Assembly: GCF_002420705.1 (NCBI RefSeq)
Contig: NZ_DIIM01000010.1
Coordinates: 52,881-91,842 of the forward strand
Reading direction: 5' to 3'
DNA: 38,962 nt
Source of the DNA: Sphingobacterium sp. UBA5670
GTDB lineage: Bacteria > Bacteroidota > Bacteroidia > Sphingobacteriales > Sphingobacteriaceae
A model generated the notes under the pieces. The model was given only the letters and a program-made list of their open reading frames with translations. It was not told the DNA's origin and made no database searches. Numbering within the stretch: the first letter of the stretch is position 1; every line of letters starts with the position of its first letter. The translations under genes were made by a program, and so were the position numbers. Below, in pieces: positions 6,655 through 15,639 of the stretch.

Positions 6655-8125
6655 AGCCTTTATAAGGTTTTTTAGCAGCCTCTATAAGCTCTTTCATTTC
6701 TAATTTGATATAGTCTACGTTTGGCGTAGATCCAGTCAAAAAGTAACGGATATTTCCGTCCTTGTCAATGATAAATTTTGCGGGAATGCCCTTGACGCCA
6801 AATTTTGCTGCCATGACCTCTCCGGTTTGCGGATCTTTTTGATCGTCGTAAAGCACTTCAAAAGGATAGTTATTTTTTGTGATAAAGGATACCACATTCT
6901 CTTTATAGTTCTTATCGCGTTCCCAAGTATTCATGAATAAAAATTGTACATCTTTATCATCTGCATAAGATTCTTGAGCGGCTTTCATTCCAGGGAATGA
7001 ACGTACGCAAGGTTGACACCACGTTGCCCAGAAGTCTAAAACCACAACTTTTCCTTTTAAACTTGCCAAAGATACTTTTTCACCCTTTAGATTGAGTAGT
7101 TCAAAATTGGGTGCAGGTTTAAAGGTTGCCATCTCTTTAATGTGATTACGAATGTTTTGTGTTAGCTCCTTTTTTAATAGAGCATTAAAATTGTCGTATC
7201 CTTGAGCAGATCCATTTAATTCAGTATACAATGTTTTAAGATCATTTTCGACCGCAAACTGTCCTTTAGCATATAATTTAGTCAGAATATTATAAGCTTC
7301 GAGCTTTCTTCCGGTACCCATTAAAGATTTGTAATATACATTTGCTAATCCATCAGCCTGCTCTGGAGCTGCCTTTAAAGCATTCTCTATATAACCGAGC
7401 GCTTCAGCGTATTTTTTCTGAGCAACAAGGATGTTTACATACGCTGACATGGAGCTTGCGTACCCCATGGCTGCGAAGCGGGCTTTATTGTCTTTCTGGT
7501 TCTCAGGAAGGGTAAGATAATAGTAACTATCATCCATAGCGGTTTTTAACAGCGGTGCTGCGGTAATCGTATCGCCAGCGCTCAATAGGATTTGACCTAC
7601 GGGAATATATCCGTTTCCACGCCAGAATCGTTCTTTCATCTCACCAAGATAATGTATTGCTTTTGGGGCATTTCCGTCGTTGGCAAAACTCTGCGCTAGA
7701 TTAGCTAATACATAATCATATGTCAATGGCTCCTCACTAAAGTTTTTGACTGGCCATTTCTTTATGAGTTCATTATATGCATTTTCTTTCTGTACCGGGG
7801 TACTTGCATTATAGAAAACATCAGTTATAAAGGCATCTCGAGTTAATGATCCTTTTGGATATTTTTTCTTTGCTAATGCTTCTACCGAAGATTGCTGCTC
7901 TTCTTTTCCCAACGAGCGTAAGATGTTGATAGTCGTGCGGTACTCATCTTCAGATTTATAAGTCTTTAGTTCACTCATCAACACGTTGGTAAGAGAATCC
8001 TTTTGCGTGAGAGTCCCTTTTTCGATAATCGGCAAGTACTGTTGATATTTTCCGTTTGCCTGTTTTTGTGCAAAGGCTGCTGATATCGAAAAGACCAAAG
8101 CAGCTGTTAAGATTTTTGTTTTCAT
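6653..8125 (-). CDS. TlpA-like thioredoxin-fold protein with helical-repeat N-terminus
   Basis: A 490-residue exported protein. The signal peptide is residues 1-19 (ending AAFAQ). Residues about 25-330 are helical with TPR-like character (for example KYAEALGYIENALKAAPEQADGLANVYYKSL). The C-terminal 155 residues are a TlpA/ResA-type domain: PAPNFELLNLKGEKVSLASL, then VVLDFWATWCQPC with redox Cys370 and Cys373, and the cis-Pro in VKGIPAKFII. It is last in the sigma-FecR-SusC-SusD operon, 28 bp after susD. Such proteins often accompany SusCD pairs in Sphingobacteriia; the role could be reducing disulfides in a substrate or a partner, which sequence does not settle. Confidence 0.9.
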   Translation of the reverse strand: MKTKILTAALVFSISAAFAQKQANGKYQQYLPIIEKGTLTQKDSLTNVLMSELKTYKSEDEYRTTINILRSLGKEEQQSSVEALAKKKYPKGSLTRDAFITDVFYNASTPVQKENAYNELIKKWPVKNFSEEPLTYDYVLANLAQSFANDGNAPKAIHYLGEMKERFWRGNGYIPVGQILLSAGDTITAAPLLKTAMDDSYYYLTLPENQKDNKARFAAMGYASSMSAYVNILVAQKKYAEALGYIENALKAAPEQADGLANVYYKSLMGTGRKLEAYNILTKLYAKGQFAVENDLKTLYTELNGSAQGYDNFNALLKKELTQNIRNHIKEMATFKPAPNFELLNLKGEKVSLASLKGKVVVLDFWATWCQPCVRSFPGMKAAQESYADDKDVQFLFMNTWERDKNYKENVVSFITKNNYPFEVLYDDQKDPQTGEVMAAKFGVKGIPAKFIIDKDGNIRYFLTGSTPNVDYIKLEMKELIEAAKKPYKG

Positions 8126-8153
8126 TTTTTGATTTTATAACGTTTTTTAATCA

Positions 8154-9539
8154 TTAATCTTCATATCCAGGGTTCTGTGTTAAGTTTTTGTTTATCAAGA
8201 TCTGAGCTTGGGGGATAGGAAATAAGACATCTGTTGGTTGCCAATTGGATTTGATAGGAGACAGCACAGTGCTAGCGCGTTCGGTTCGTTTCAGATCGAG
8301 CCAGCGATGGCCGAATTCACCAAAAAATTCATGCAGGCGTTCGGTTTCTATTGCAGCAAGTAACTGAGTTTGGTTTAAGCTCGTACTAAGTCCTGCTAGT
8401 CCTGCACGATTACGAACAGCGTCCACATCAGTCCGTGCTTCTGTAATTTTTCCGAGTCTGGCTCTTGCTTCCGCACGAATAAGGTATTGTTCGGCTAAGC
8501 GAAGCACAATATGGTATTCGGATCCTGTACCTGAGGCAACTTTATATTTCGTTATCGCATAATAAATTTTGTTTGATACGGTCTTTGGACTTGTCCAATT
8601 TGTTTTTCTTAAATCAATGTTAGGAGCTGTCTCAAAGCTGTTGTATACCGCGTCTGGCAACGTATAACCGGGAGTAGATGTAGCTGCTGTAATATAATTG
8701 GAACCAAATGTAGTCACTCCGGTCTGCGTACCAAGTTGAAGAATAACCTCATTACTTGAGTTTATAAAGCTTTTATCTGGTGTAGGCATGCCATAATCAG
8801 ATGATTGCAGCACTTTGGTTGCGTAAGATTCCGCATTTTGATAATCTTTTTGGTAAAGAAACACCCTAGCCAATAGCGCACTGGCGGCTGCTTTGTTTGC
8901 TCGACCTCTTGGACTTGCAGTCGCATCATACGTTGTAGCCATTTTACTCTCTGCATCCTTTAGGTCGGCGATAATCTGATCATACACTTGTTGCACGGGC
9001 ATTCGAGAAAGAGCTGCGTCTTCAAAAGCATGGAGGTCATCGCGTAATTGCAGTGGCACATCTCCGTAAAGGTTAGCGAGATAGAAATAGGCGTAAGCCC
9101 TAAAAAATTTAGCTTCACCCAGGAGTTGGTCCTTTACACTTTGGGTAAGGGTGGTTGATGCCTCTAGACCCGAGATTGCATTATTTGCATTCTTGATAAG
9201 TTGGTAACAATTTGACCAGAAATTAGCGACATTGCCGTTCGTGTTCAAAAGGCTGTTGCTATAGAATTCGGCTGTATTTGGGTCGGTAGCATTATACTGG
9301 AGGTCATCGGCAGCAAGCCCAGTATAGAAAGTTGATGTTCCAGCGAGATTGATGCTTAATGTTGCCGTATACAATCCGCGTATAACACTGTTGGCTGAAG
9401 CATCTGTAGCGAATGCCTCACTGGCAAGTACCTGTGTTGGTGGAGCACCCAAATCCACAAATTTTTCGCAGGAGCTGACAAGAAGGGATCCGCTGGTAAT
9501 CGTTAATAATAGTATGGTTTTATTAATATTTAATTTCAT
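8154..9539 (-). CDS. SusD/RagB-type outer-membrane lipoprotein (locus 1)
   Basis: Surface nutrient-binding lid of a SusC channel. The 461-residue protein has a lipoprotein signal peptide with the lipidated Cys at about residue 24 (LLVSSCEKF). SusD hallmarks are the helical N-terminal half with LLGEAKFFRAYAYFYLANLYGDVPL (about 140-164), the RGRANKAAASALLARVFLYQKDY segment, and the C-terminal RLAEQYLIRAEARARLGK plus ERLHEFFGEFGHRWLDLKRT, ending in FPIPQAQILINKNLTQNPGYED. It starts 11 bp after the susC stop and is surely cotranscribed. The ligand could be a glycan or, given the TlpA-like partner, a peptide-type nutrient. Confidence 0.95.
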   Translation of the reverse strand: MKLNINKTILLLTITSGSLLVSSCEKFVDLGAPPTQVLASEAFATDASANSVIRGLYTATLSINLAGTSTFYTGLAADDLQYNATDPNTAEFYSNSLLNTNGNVANFWSNCYQLIKNANNAISGLEASTTLTQSVKDQLLGEAKFFRAYAYFYLANLYGDVPLQLRDDLHAFEDAALSRMPVQQVYDQIIADLKDAESKMATTYDATASPRGRANKAAASALLARVFLYQKDYQNAESYATKVLQSSDYGMPTPDKSFINSSNEVILQLGTQTGVTTFGSNYITAATSTPGYTLPDAVYNSFETAPNIDLRKTNWTSPKTVSNKIYYAITKYKVASGTGSEYHIVLRLAEQYLIRAEARARLGKITEARTDVDAVRNRAGLAGLSTSLNQTQLLAAIETERLHEFFGEFGHRWLDLKRTERASTVLSPIKSNWQPTDVLFPIPQAQILINKNLTQNPGYED

Positions 9540-9550
9540 GATTTCTAGTT

Positions 9551-12500
9551 TTAAAATTGACAGTTAAATCCAAATACAATCGTACGCAATGGTGGGAGTA
9601 CCTGAGCAATGGTTCCGGTTCCTAAACCAGAAGGCCCTCCTTGGACAGTAGTTTCGGTATCTAGAACATATTTATTTTTGGCCCATGTAAATAGGTTTTG
9701 ACCTTGTATAAAGACATTGCAGTTAGACATCTTTAGTCTCGAAGTCCAGCTCTTAGGTAAGTTGTAAGATAGATTGACAGACCTTAATTTGAGGTACGAA
9801 GCATCACCATAAACTGCGTCAGAACTTGTATACTGGTTATAAGAGTTGCTTAAGGCGGTTCCCTCAGCCGAAGCGGCGGGAGTTGTAATAGCACCCGGGA
9901 TGTTTGTATTGGTGTTATTCGGTGTCCATCTGTCCAACCAATAATCGTTTTGGTTGACCATCGCTCCAGGTCTTGTATTGAGGATTTTGGTTACACCAAA
10001 GCGGTGATTAAATTGAAAAAATACGCCAATTTCAAAACCTTTGTAGGAGAACGTGTTATTAAATCCGCCATAAAAAGGTGTACCTAAATCAGCAACATAA
10101 CGGTCATCACCTGTAATAGCTCCATCACCATTGCGGTCTTCATATAAAGCTCTTCCTGTTGCCGGGTCCACACCTTGATAGTGATACAAGCGGATCATAT
10201 TGAGCGGCTCACCCACCAGAAAACTACTGGCATAGAATGTATTTTCAATTCCAGGAAATTCTACAAGTTTATTTTTATAAAAAGTGAAGTTAGCTGACGT
10301 TTTCCATGTAAAACTTTCATTTGTAACATTAGTTGTATTCAGCTCCAATTCCAAACCTGTATTTTGGATCAGAGCCGGTAAGTTTTCTTTGTAACTATTG
10401 TAGCCCGTTTGGGTACTTAAAACTAAATCAGTTATTTGATCAGAGGAACGATTTCTGAAAAAATTTCCAGTAAATAAAATTCTATCCTTTAAAAAACCTA
10501 GATCTAGCGCAAACTCCAATTTTTTGGTCGTTTCCCATTTGATATATTCATTTGGGAGTGTTCCAATATTCATGGAAGGATTATTTAAATAAGCCGTAGT
10601 CGAAGAGTAGAGGGGGAGATAAAGGTAATTTGAAATTTGATCATTACCTGTTGTTCCATAACTTGCTCTCAATTTACCAAAACTTAAAAATGGCAGATTA
10701 TCCTGCACAAAATCTTCTTTTCCAAAGACCCATCCTAACCCTACTGCGCCAAAATTACCGAATCGATTTTTGGGGCCGAAACGAGATGAACCATCTCTTC
10801 TGAAAGTTCCATTGAACAAATATTTCTCTTTCCAGTCGTAATTCACTTTTCCGAATACTGCATTGTACTTGTAGTAAACAAGGTTATTGCTTGCTGTGAA
10901 TAATCCCGCCGCACTGAGTGACCCTAAAAGTGCATCGTTTGAGTAGTTAGAGCCATTGGTTGTCTGCGAGCGTGATGAATTCTGCTGAAAACTTGTACCG
11001 ATCAATGCCGTCAATTTACCTTGTCCAACACTTTTTACATAATCCAAAGTCGGTTCAATGATCCAATTTTCGGCCTTTGTATTGGAGAAACTTGATGAAC
11101 CAAGCGGATTTGATACAGTATTATTTAGAGACGTAATTGGCCGTTGACTATTTTGGTTCAATTGAGTGATTGTGTAACCAAAATTTGCTTTTGCTGTTAG
11201 TCCCGGTATGATTTTATAACTCAAGTTGGCATTTGAGATCAGATTATTGGTATTGCCAAAATATTTGCGTTCGAGCAATGCGATCGGATTGTCAATAAAT
11301 GCCGATGACGGTAACCAATAGTACTTTCCATTGTCACCATAAATTGGATAATTTGGGGCCAAATTGTAGAGTGATGTGACATCAGACGAAGGCATATCCG
11401 AATTATCATTTGCATAGCTCACTGATAGAGCTGCATTGAATTTTTTATCAGAAGAGGTGTGATCTAGATTTAATCGAGAAGTAAAACGACTATTTTTGCT
11501 ATCCCCATAAAATACGGTGCTTTCGCGTCTATATCCTGAATTAAAGAAAAAGCGCGTAGATTCGTTTCCTCCAGACATATTCGCTTGAATGTCGGTTATA
11601 TGCCCTTTGTTTCCAATAAGCATTTTTTGCCAGTCAGTTGATTTATTTTGATCCCATAGCATAAGATCAGGAGCATTATCTACTGTAGGTGTAACCCCTG
11701 CATTGGCAAAGGCCTCTTTTCTTAAGTTTAGATATTCATCGAGATTTAACATGGGGATAAAGCGGTTGACCTCTGTAAATCCGGTATTGAAATTGACACC
11801 GATACGGGTGCGGCCTGCAGATCCCTTTTTTGTGGTAATCAATACAACACCATTTGCGCCCCGACTTCCATAAATCGCCGTGGCATCGGCATCTTTCAAC
11901 ACATCGATACGTTCAATGTCTGCAGGATTAATCATACTGAAAGGACTTAACCCGCCAGAAGAAGCTGAGATACCAAATGAATTGAGGTTATCAGTAGCAG
12001 GTTGTCCACCATTAAAATTTGTAAATGGAACTCCATCAATAACATACAATGGGATTGATCCTGATGTCGTACCACTTAAGGAAGCCTGATTTCTGATCTG
12101 AATCTGAACAGCGCTTCCAGGTACCCCATTGTTTTGGGCGATTAATACGCCTGACATTCTTCCGGATAGCGCAGCAAGGGGATTACTTACCGGTTGAGAG
12201 GTGATGTCTTTTGCTGTAATCGAAGCAACAGACCCTGTGTTTAGTCTACGTGTTGTCGTACCATAGCCAATAACAACCACTTCTTCCAAACTGCCTTCTT
12301 CGGGTTTAAGTCTAATAGGAGTAGGGTTAGCAATCAGTTGTTTTGCTGGAATATCGACCTTTTGATAACCTATAAAAGAAAAAGTAATAATGACATCGTC
12401 ATTTGGAATACGGAGTCCCCATTGTCCATTGACATCAGTTGCAGTGCTTGTTTGCATATTGCGGTATTCTGCTTTTTGCCAGTCTTTAATGATGACAGAT

Positions 12501-12895
12501 ACCCCTGCCAGTGGTGCTCCATTTTCGTTGACTACTTGGCCCGCAATATGTTGTTGATTCTGTTGTTTTTCTTTTACAGCAATAATATTGTTGTCCAATA
12601 TTTCCCATGTTAAGTTGCTTCCGGCCAGAGATTGGGAAAGAATATCTTTTACACTGATTTTCTTTCCTACAATATTGACCGTGGTATTGGGAAGAATTGA
12701 TTTGCTAAAGAACATTTTGTATTTGCTCTTGTCATTGATTGTTTGAAAAACATCTTCAAGCTTTCCGCCTTGGATGGAGAGGTCAATTTTTTCAGTTTGA
12801 GAATAGGCGAAGCTCTGTACATGTAAGGTGCTTAGACAAACAAGCAGTAATGCCAATCTCGACTCTTTTCTAAATTTGGGTTTTGTTTTGTTCAT
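9551..12895 (-). CDS. SusC/RagA-type TonB-dependent transporter with STN domain (locus 1)
   Basis: A 1114-residue outer-membrane importer. In order: signal peptide (1-33), STN domain (about 38-105, with KIDLSIQGGKLEDVFQTIN), a carboxypeptidase-regulatory-like beta-sandwich (about 116-200, IAGQVVNENGAPLAGVSVII), TonB-box region EEVVVIGYGT, plug domain with IPLYVIDGVPF and DVLKDADATAIYGSRGANGVVLITTKKG, then the beta-barrel ending in aromatic FGFNCQF. The STN domain is the part that contacts FecR-type anti-sigma proteins, and a FecR gene lies 24 bp upstream, so this transporter is probably also the signal receiver. The other two SusC proteins in the window lack STN. Confidence 0.96.
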   Translation of the reverse strand: MNKTKPKFRKESRLALLLVCLSTLHVQSFAYSQTEKIDLSIQGGKLEDVFQTINDKSKYKMFFSKSILPNTTVNIVGKKISVKDILSQSLAGSNLTWEILDNNIIAVKEKQQNQQHIAGQVVNENGAPLAGVSVIIKDWQKAEYRNMQTSTATDVNGQWGLRIPNDDVIITFSFIGYQKVDIPAKQLIANPTPIRLKPEEGSLEEVVVIGYGTTTRRLNTGSVASITAKDITSQPVSNPLAALSGRMSGVLIAQNNGVPGSAVQIQIRNQASLSGTTSGSIPLYVIDGVPFTNFNGGQPATDNLNSFGISASSGGLSPFSMINPADIERIDVLKDADATAIYGSRGANGVVLITTKKGSAGRTRIGVNFNTGFTEVNRFIPMLNLDEYLNLRKEAFANAGVTPTVDNAPDLMLWDQNKSTDWQKMLIGNKGHITDIQANMSGGNESTRFFFNSGYRRESTVFYGDSKNSRFTSRLNLDHTSSDKKFNAALSVSYANDNSDMPSSDVTSLYNLAPNYPIYGDNGKYYWLPSSAFIDNPIALLERKYFGNTNNLISNANLSYKIIPGLTAKANFGYTITQLNQNSQRPITSLNNTVSNPLGSSSFSNTKAENWIIEPTLDYVKSVGQGKLTALIGTSFQQNSSRSQTTNGSNYSNDALLGSLSAAGLFTASNNLVYYKYNAVFGKVNYDWKEKYLFNGTFRRDGSSRFGPKNRFGNFGAVGLGWVFGKEDFVQDNLPFLSFGKLRASYGTTGNDQISNYLYLPLYSSTTAYLNNPSMNIGTLPNEYIKWETTKKLEFALDLGFLKDRILFTGNFFRNRSSDQITDLVLSTQTGYNSYKENLPALIQNTGLELELNTTNVTNESFTWKTSANFTFYKNKLVEFPGIENTFYASSFLVGEPLNMIRLYHYQGVDPATGRALYEDRNGDGAITGDDRYVADLGTPFYGGFNNTFSYKGFEIGVFFQFNHRFGVTKILNTRPGAMVNQNDYWLDRWTPNNTNTNIPGAITTPAASAEGTALSNSYNQYTSSDAVYGDASYLKLRSVNLSYNLPKSWTSRLKMSNCNVFIQGQNLFTWAKNKYVLDTETTVQGGPSGLGTGTIAQVLPPLRTIVFGFNCQF

Positions 12896-12919
12896 GTGAG
12901 TTATGTAGGTTGATTTTTT

Positions 12920-13933
12920 TTAAAATAGTTGCAATTGATTTTTCCCCGTTTTTTTAATTTGAAAGTAATTGACAGTTTGTAATGCTTTTAGGATATTTTC
13001 GAGTTGTTCATTTTCAAATGTTGCTGAATAGCGTTGGCTAGCAATTGATTTATTGGTAATTTTAATTTCCACCCCATACATACGCTCTAGTTTCAACGCG
13101 ATATCAAGTAATCTTTCGTCTTGAATTGTCATCCGATTTAATAACCATTCGGTCTCTAGGGCAGACCCATCTTTTTCCGAGACGGAGAATGGCTGGATAG
13201 CTACGACTATAGGAGTAGAGACCATTTTAGCCGTTGTAGACGGGGATTTCTCTTCGGATTCATTTACCTTTGTGATCACAAATTTTTCTTTGGGTTTTAA
13301 TATAAATTTCTGATCGTTGGCCCCAGTCTTCCAGATCGATACTTTACCCCGCACAAGAGCTGTTTCCGCATTATTTTCTTCCGTATAATCGCGCACATTG
13401 AAAGCTGTGCCTAATACGCTAATTTCCATTCTTGGAGTGTGAATAAGGAAAGGTTTGGACGGATCTTTTTTGACGTCAAAAAATGCTTCTCCTATTAAAG
13501 TAACCTCACGTGTGCTCGAGTCTTTAAATGAGGTAGGGTAGATTATTTTACTGGAGGCATTGAGCGTAATCTTTGTGCCGTCGTCTAGTACGATTTGACG
13601 CTGTTGTCCATTTAATAGCGTGATTTCTTGATTGTTGGGGGATTTTATTTTGTATAAATAGAGACTAGCTAAAGCAATGCACAAGACGGCTGCAGCGGCA
13701 GCAATTTGAGAAAAACTGAATGTACGTTTCTTTTTAACCGCTAATCTATCCATAATTCGGGTATGAATACGAGTTTTTAGTGCTTCCCGCACTTCATCAT
13801 TGAGTGTATTCAGTAAATTTGGACGGGAGGAGAATGAATCGAAAAAGCGTTCTACGATATCTATTTCATCTGAATTGGCTTCGCCCTTTAAGTATTTGTC
13901 AATTAGCTTTTCAAGCTCTTGGTTAGATTGCAT
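12920..13933 (-). CDS. FecR-family anti-sigma factor
   Basis: Inner-membrane protein that holds the cognate ECF sigma factor until the transporter signals. It has 337 residues: a cytoplasmic N-terminus (1-70, LEKLIDKYLKGEANSDEID), one membrane span (about 74-94, FSQIAAAAAVLCIALASLYLY), the periplasmic FecR domain (about 105-215, with IVLDDGTKITLNASSKIIYP and VTLIGEAFFDVKKD), and a C-terminal DUF4974-type domain (about 265-337) that resembles STN. It is between the sigma and susC genes on the same strand, the normal order for this switch. Confidence 0.95.
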   Translation of the reverse strand: MQSNQELEKLIDKYLKGEANSDEIDIVERFFDSFSSRPNLLNTLNDEVREALKTRIHTRIMDRLAVKKKRTFSFSQIAAAAAVLCIALASLYLYKIKSPNNQEITLLNGQQRQIVLDDGTKITLNASSKIIYPTSFKDSSTREVTLIGEAFFDVKKDPSKPFLIHTPRMEISVLGTAFNVRDYTEENNAETALVRGKVSIWKTGANDQKFILKPKEKFVITKVNESEEKSPSTTAKMVSTPIVVAIQPFSVSEKDGSALETEWLLNRMTIQDERLLDIALKLERMYGVEIKITNKSIASQRYSATFENEQLENILKALQTVNYFQIKKTGKNQLQLF

Positions 13934-14016
13934 AGGATTAGTACAATGTTCACTTAGATAGTGCCTTTAAGCGAGGAAAATGTACTAGTCTATTTTGCTT
14001 ATTATTTGTAAGTTGT

Positions 14017-14607
14017 TTATTTACAGTCAAATAAAATTAAAAGTAGTATCAAAAAATGCTGAATAACAAGTTTTTTTAGCTTTTGGATTGATACGCTGAG
14101 ATGATTTTGGACTGTGTTTTGGGAAGTTTCGGTCAGATCGCTAATTTCCTTTGTGGTCAGTCCATCAAGGTATCTCATTTTAAAGATTTCTTTTCTCTTT
14201 TTTGGAAGATTGGCTACCCATTGTTCAATTAAAGATTTTAGATCCTTTTCGGCATACTGATCTCCCTCTACAGCTTCCTGCCATTCGTAGAACTGATGTT
14301 TTTCTTCTATGAGTATATTTCTGCGTTTGTTTTTTTTATAGATTTCGAAAACCTTGTATTTCATGCAAGTAAAGAGGTAGGCTCCTAAGTTGTGAATCTC
14401 TCTCTTGGTACAGTGTTCCCAAAGTTCGATAAATACATCCTGAACAATCTCCTCGCATGAAGCTAGATCTTCGAGCCTTTTGTAGGATTCATCTAATAAT
14501 ACGGACCAATACTTATCATACAAAATATTGAAAGCCTCTAAATCGCCTTCTCGAAGCCTTGCTAATAAGCTTTCGTCATGATGAGATGCATATTTATCGT
14601 TTTCCAT
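14017..14607 (-). CDS. ECF (FecI-like) RNA polymerase sigma factor
   Basis: I choose the ATG at 14607 (196 residues, MENDKYASHHDES); the frame extends to a TTG at 14670 without resemblance to the family and across the candidate promoter. Region 2 (about 15-85) contains LREGDLEAFNILYDKYW and the core-binding EEIVQDVFIELWE. Region 4 (about 125-180) has LPKKRKEIFKMRYLDGLTTKEISDLTETSQNTVQNHL. The end is a strongly hydrophobic tail (HFLILLLILFDCK) seen in some Bacteroidota FecI-like factors; its function is not known. It heads the operon with FecR, and probably directs transcription of the susC/susD genes once released. Confidence 0.94.
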   Translation of the reverse strand: MENDKYASHHDESLLARLREGDLEAFNILYDKYWSVLLDESYKRLEDLASCEEIVQDVFIELWEHCTKREIHNLGAYLFTCMKYKVFEIYKKNKRRNILIEEKHQFYEWQEAVEGDQYAEKDLKSLIEQWVANLPKKRKEIFKMRYLDGLTTKEISDLTETSQNTVQNHLSVSIQKLKKLVIQHFLILLLILFDCK

Positions 14608-14667
14608 GATATGATAGTGTGAAGTTAAATTCCATAGATGAGTAGGGTCGAGGAATATAACTTTTTT

Positions 14668-14699
14668 CAATAATACATATTTTATTAAATAAGGGCAAT
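14668..14699 (-). promoter_or_regulatory. Candidate promoter of the sigma-FecR operon
   Basis: On the minus strand ATTG (14696-14699), a 20-bp spacer and TATTATTG (14668-14675, one mismatch to TAnnTTTG) match the housekeeping Bacteroidota promoter layout. The start codon at 14607 is about 60 bp downstream. This also argues against the TTG start at 14670, which would lie inside the -7 box. Confidence 0.5.
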
Positions 14700-15021
14700 A
14701 TTCGTGAGTATTTTTTATATTTTGTATTTAATTTTTTGAAATTCATTAAAAATTTGACCTATTTATAAAGGTTATGTCAAGGAAAAATTGGTCTTATAGT
14801 TTATAATAGGTTCAAAATTAGGTTGAATAAAATTAAAATAGAATTGACTTTCAATTTTTCGAATAAATCGTTAAAAGTAAATTTATTTTGTGGCTGCTGC
14901 TGAAATTTATCCTGTTTTATAGATGATCTCCAATAAAAAATTCGGTTTTATTGTGCATGATAAACAGTACATTCAATTAACCGATCTGTTGAGAGTTTTT
15001 AGTTAACAATTGCTGATTGAG
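14700..15021. other. AT-rich intergenic stretch
   Basis: Between the sigma-factor promoter and the sulfatase remnant. It is markedly AT-rich, with no open frame of meaningful length, no recognisable RNA gene and no convincing hairpin. It may contain degraded sequence left by the loss of the sulfatase 3' part, but no protein similarity can be recognised in it. Confidence 0.5.
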
Positions 15022-15078
15022 TTAATTCCATAAAGGATAGCTGCCAAAGTTAAAGTAGAGGTACGGACGTTTATTACG
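15022..15078 (-). pseudogene. Possible in-frame coding remnant after the sulfatase stop
   Basis: Directly past the sulfatase TAA, the same frame stays open for 18 codons (RNKRPYLYFNFGSYPLWN) before a second stop. The composition is protein-like (aromatic, beta-like) and could be the tail of the original sulfatase or of another deleted gene joined by a deletion. It is short, so chance is possible. Confidence 0.25.
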
Positions 15079-15606
15079 TTAAGTTTGTGCTTTGCCGACA
15101 TGAATGGTATAATAACCATTAGACTTTAGGATGCTTGGGAAAGGGGTAGCATATATGGTATGGGGGACATGAGGTACTGGACTCAGCCCATTGATATTCC
15201 AATCTGGTGGATTGAGCAACTCATTTTTACTGTCGGTTGGTGTGTCGGCTTTGGGATGAGTCCAATTGGTGACACGATGATGCGCAGCATTCAGACCTGT
15301 TAGAAAACTCACACGGGAAGGGGTACATACCGGTGTCGCATACGCATTGGTAAACTTGATCGCATCTTTGGCCAATGTTTCCAGATAAGGGGTATGGAAT
15401 TTCTCATTAATCGGAGTTTTGACCTTGAAAAATGGCTCCGACATGTCCTGCCAGCCGAGATCGTCTACAAAGAATACAACGATATTGGGTCGATCAGAAT
15501 GCTGAGTAACATGCTTTTGGGCAGCAGATTGGGGATAGCTGTCCAAGTTTAGCCCGCTAAGTAGAGCAGACAACAGCAATGCTTTATTACTTTTGAGAAT
15601 GATCAT
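15079..15606 (-). pseudogene. Truncated arylsulfatase-family gene (N-terminal third only)
   Basis: The 175-residue product begins with an export signal and has clear sulfatase features: RPNIVVFFVDDLGWQDM (metal-binding Asp pair, about 39-55), and the formylglycine motif CTPSR inside VCTPSRVSFLTGL (about 95-107). It stops at HVGKAQT, just where intact sulfatases continue HVGKAHFG and where further catalytic Lys/His residues and the remaining 300 or so residues should follow. Without these it cannot be an active sulfatase. It lies 33 bp after the GH110 stop on the same strand, so it was probably the second gene of a GH110-sulfatase operon. The missing part is not elsewhere in the window. Confidence 0.85.
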
Positions 15607-15639
15607 AACGACAATTTAATGAGTTTGAATATCAGGTTA

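Noticed and set aside
14608..14670. TTG start adding 21 residues to the sigma factor
   Set aside because: The TTG lies inside the candidate -7 box, and the extra residues do not resemble ECF factors.
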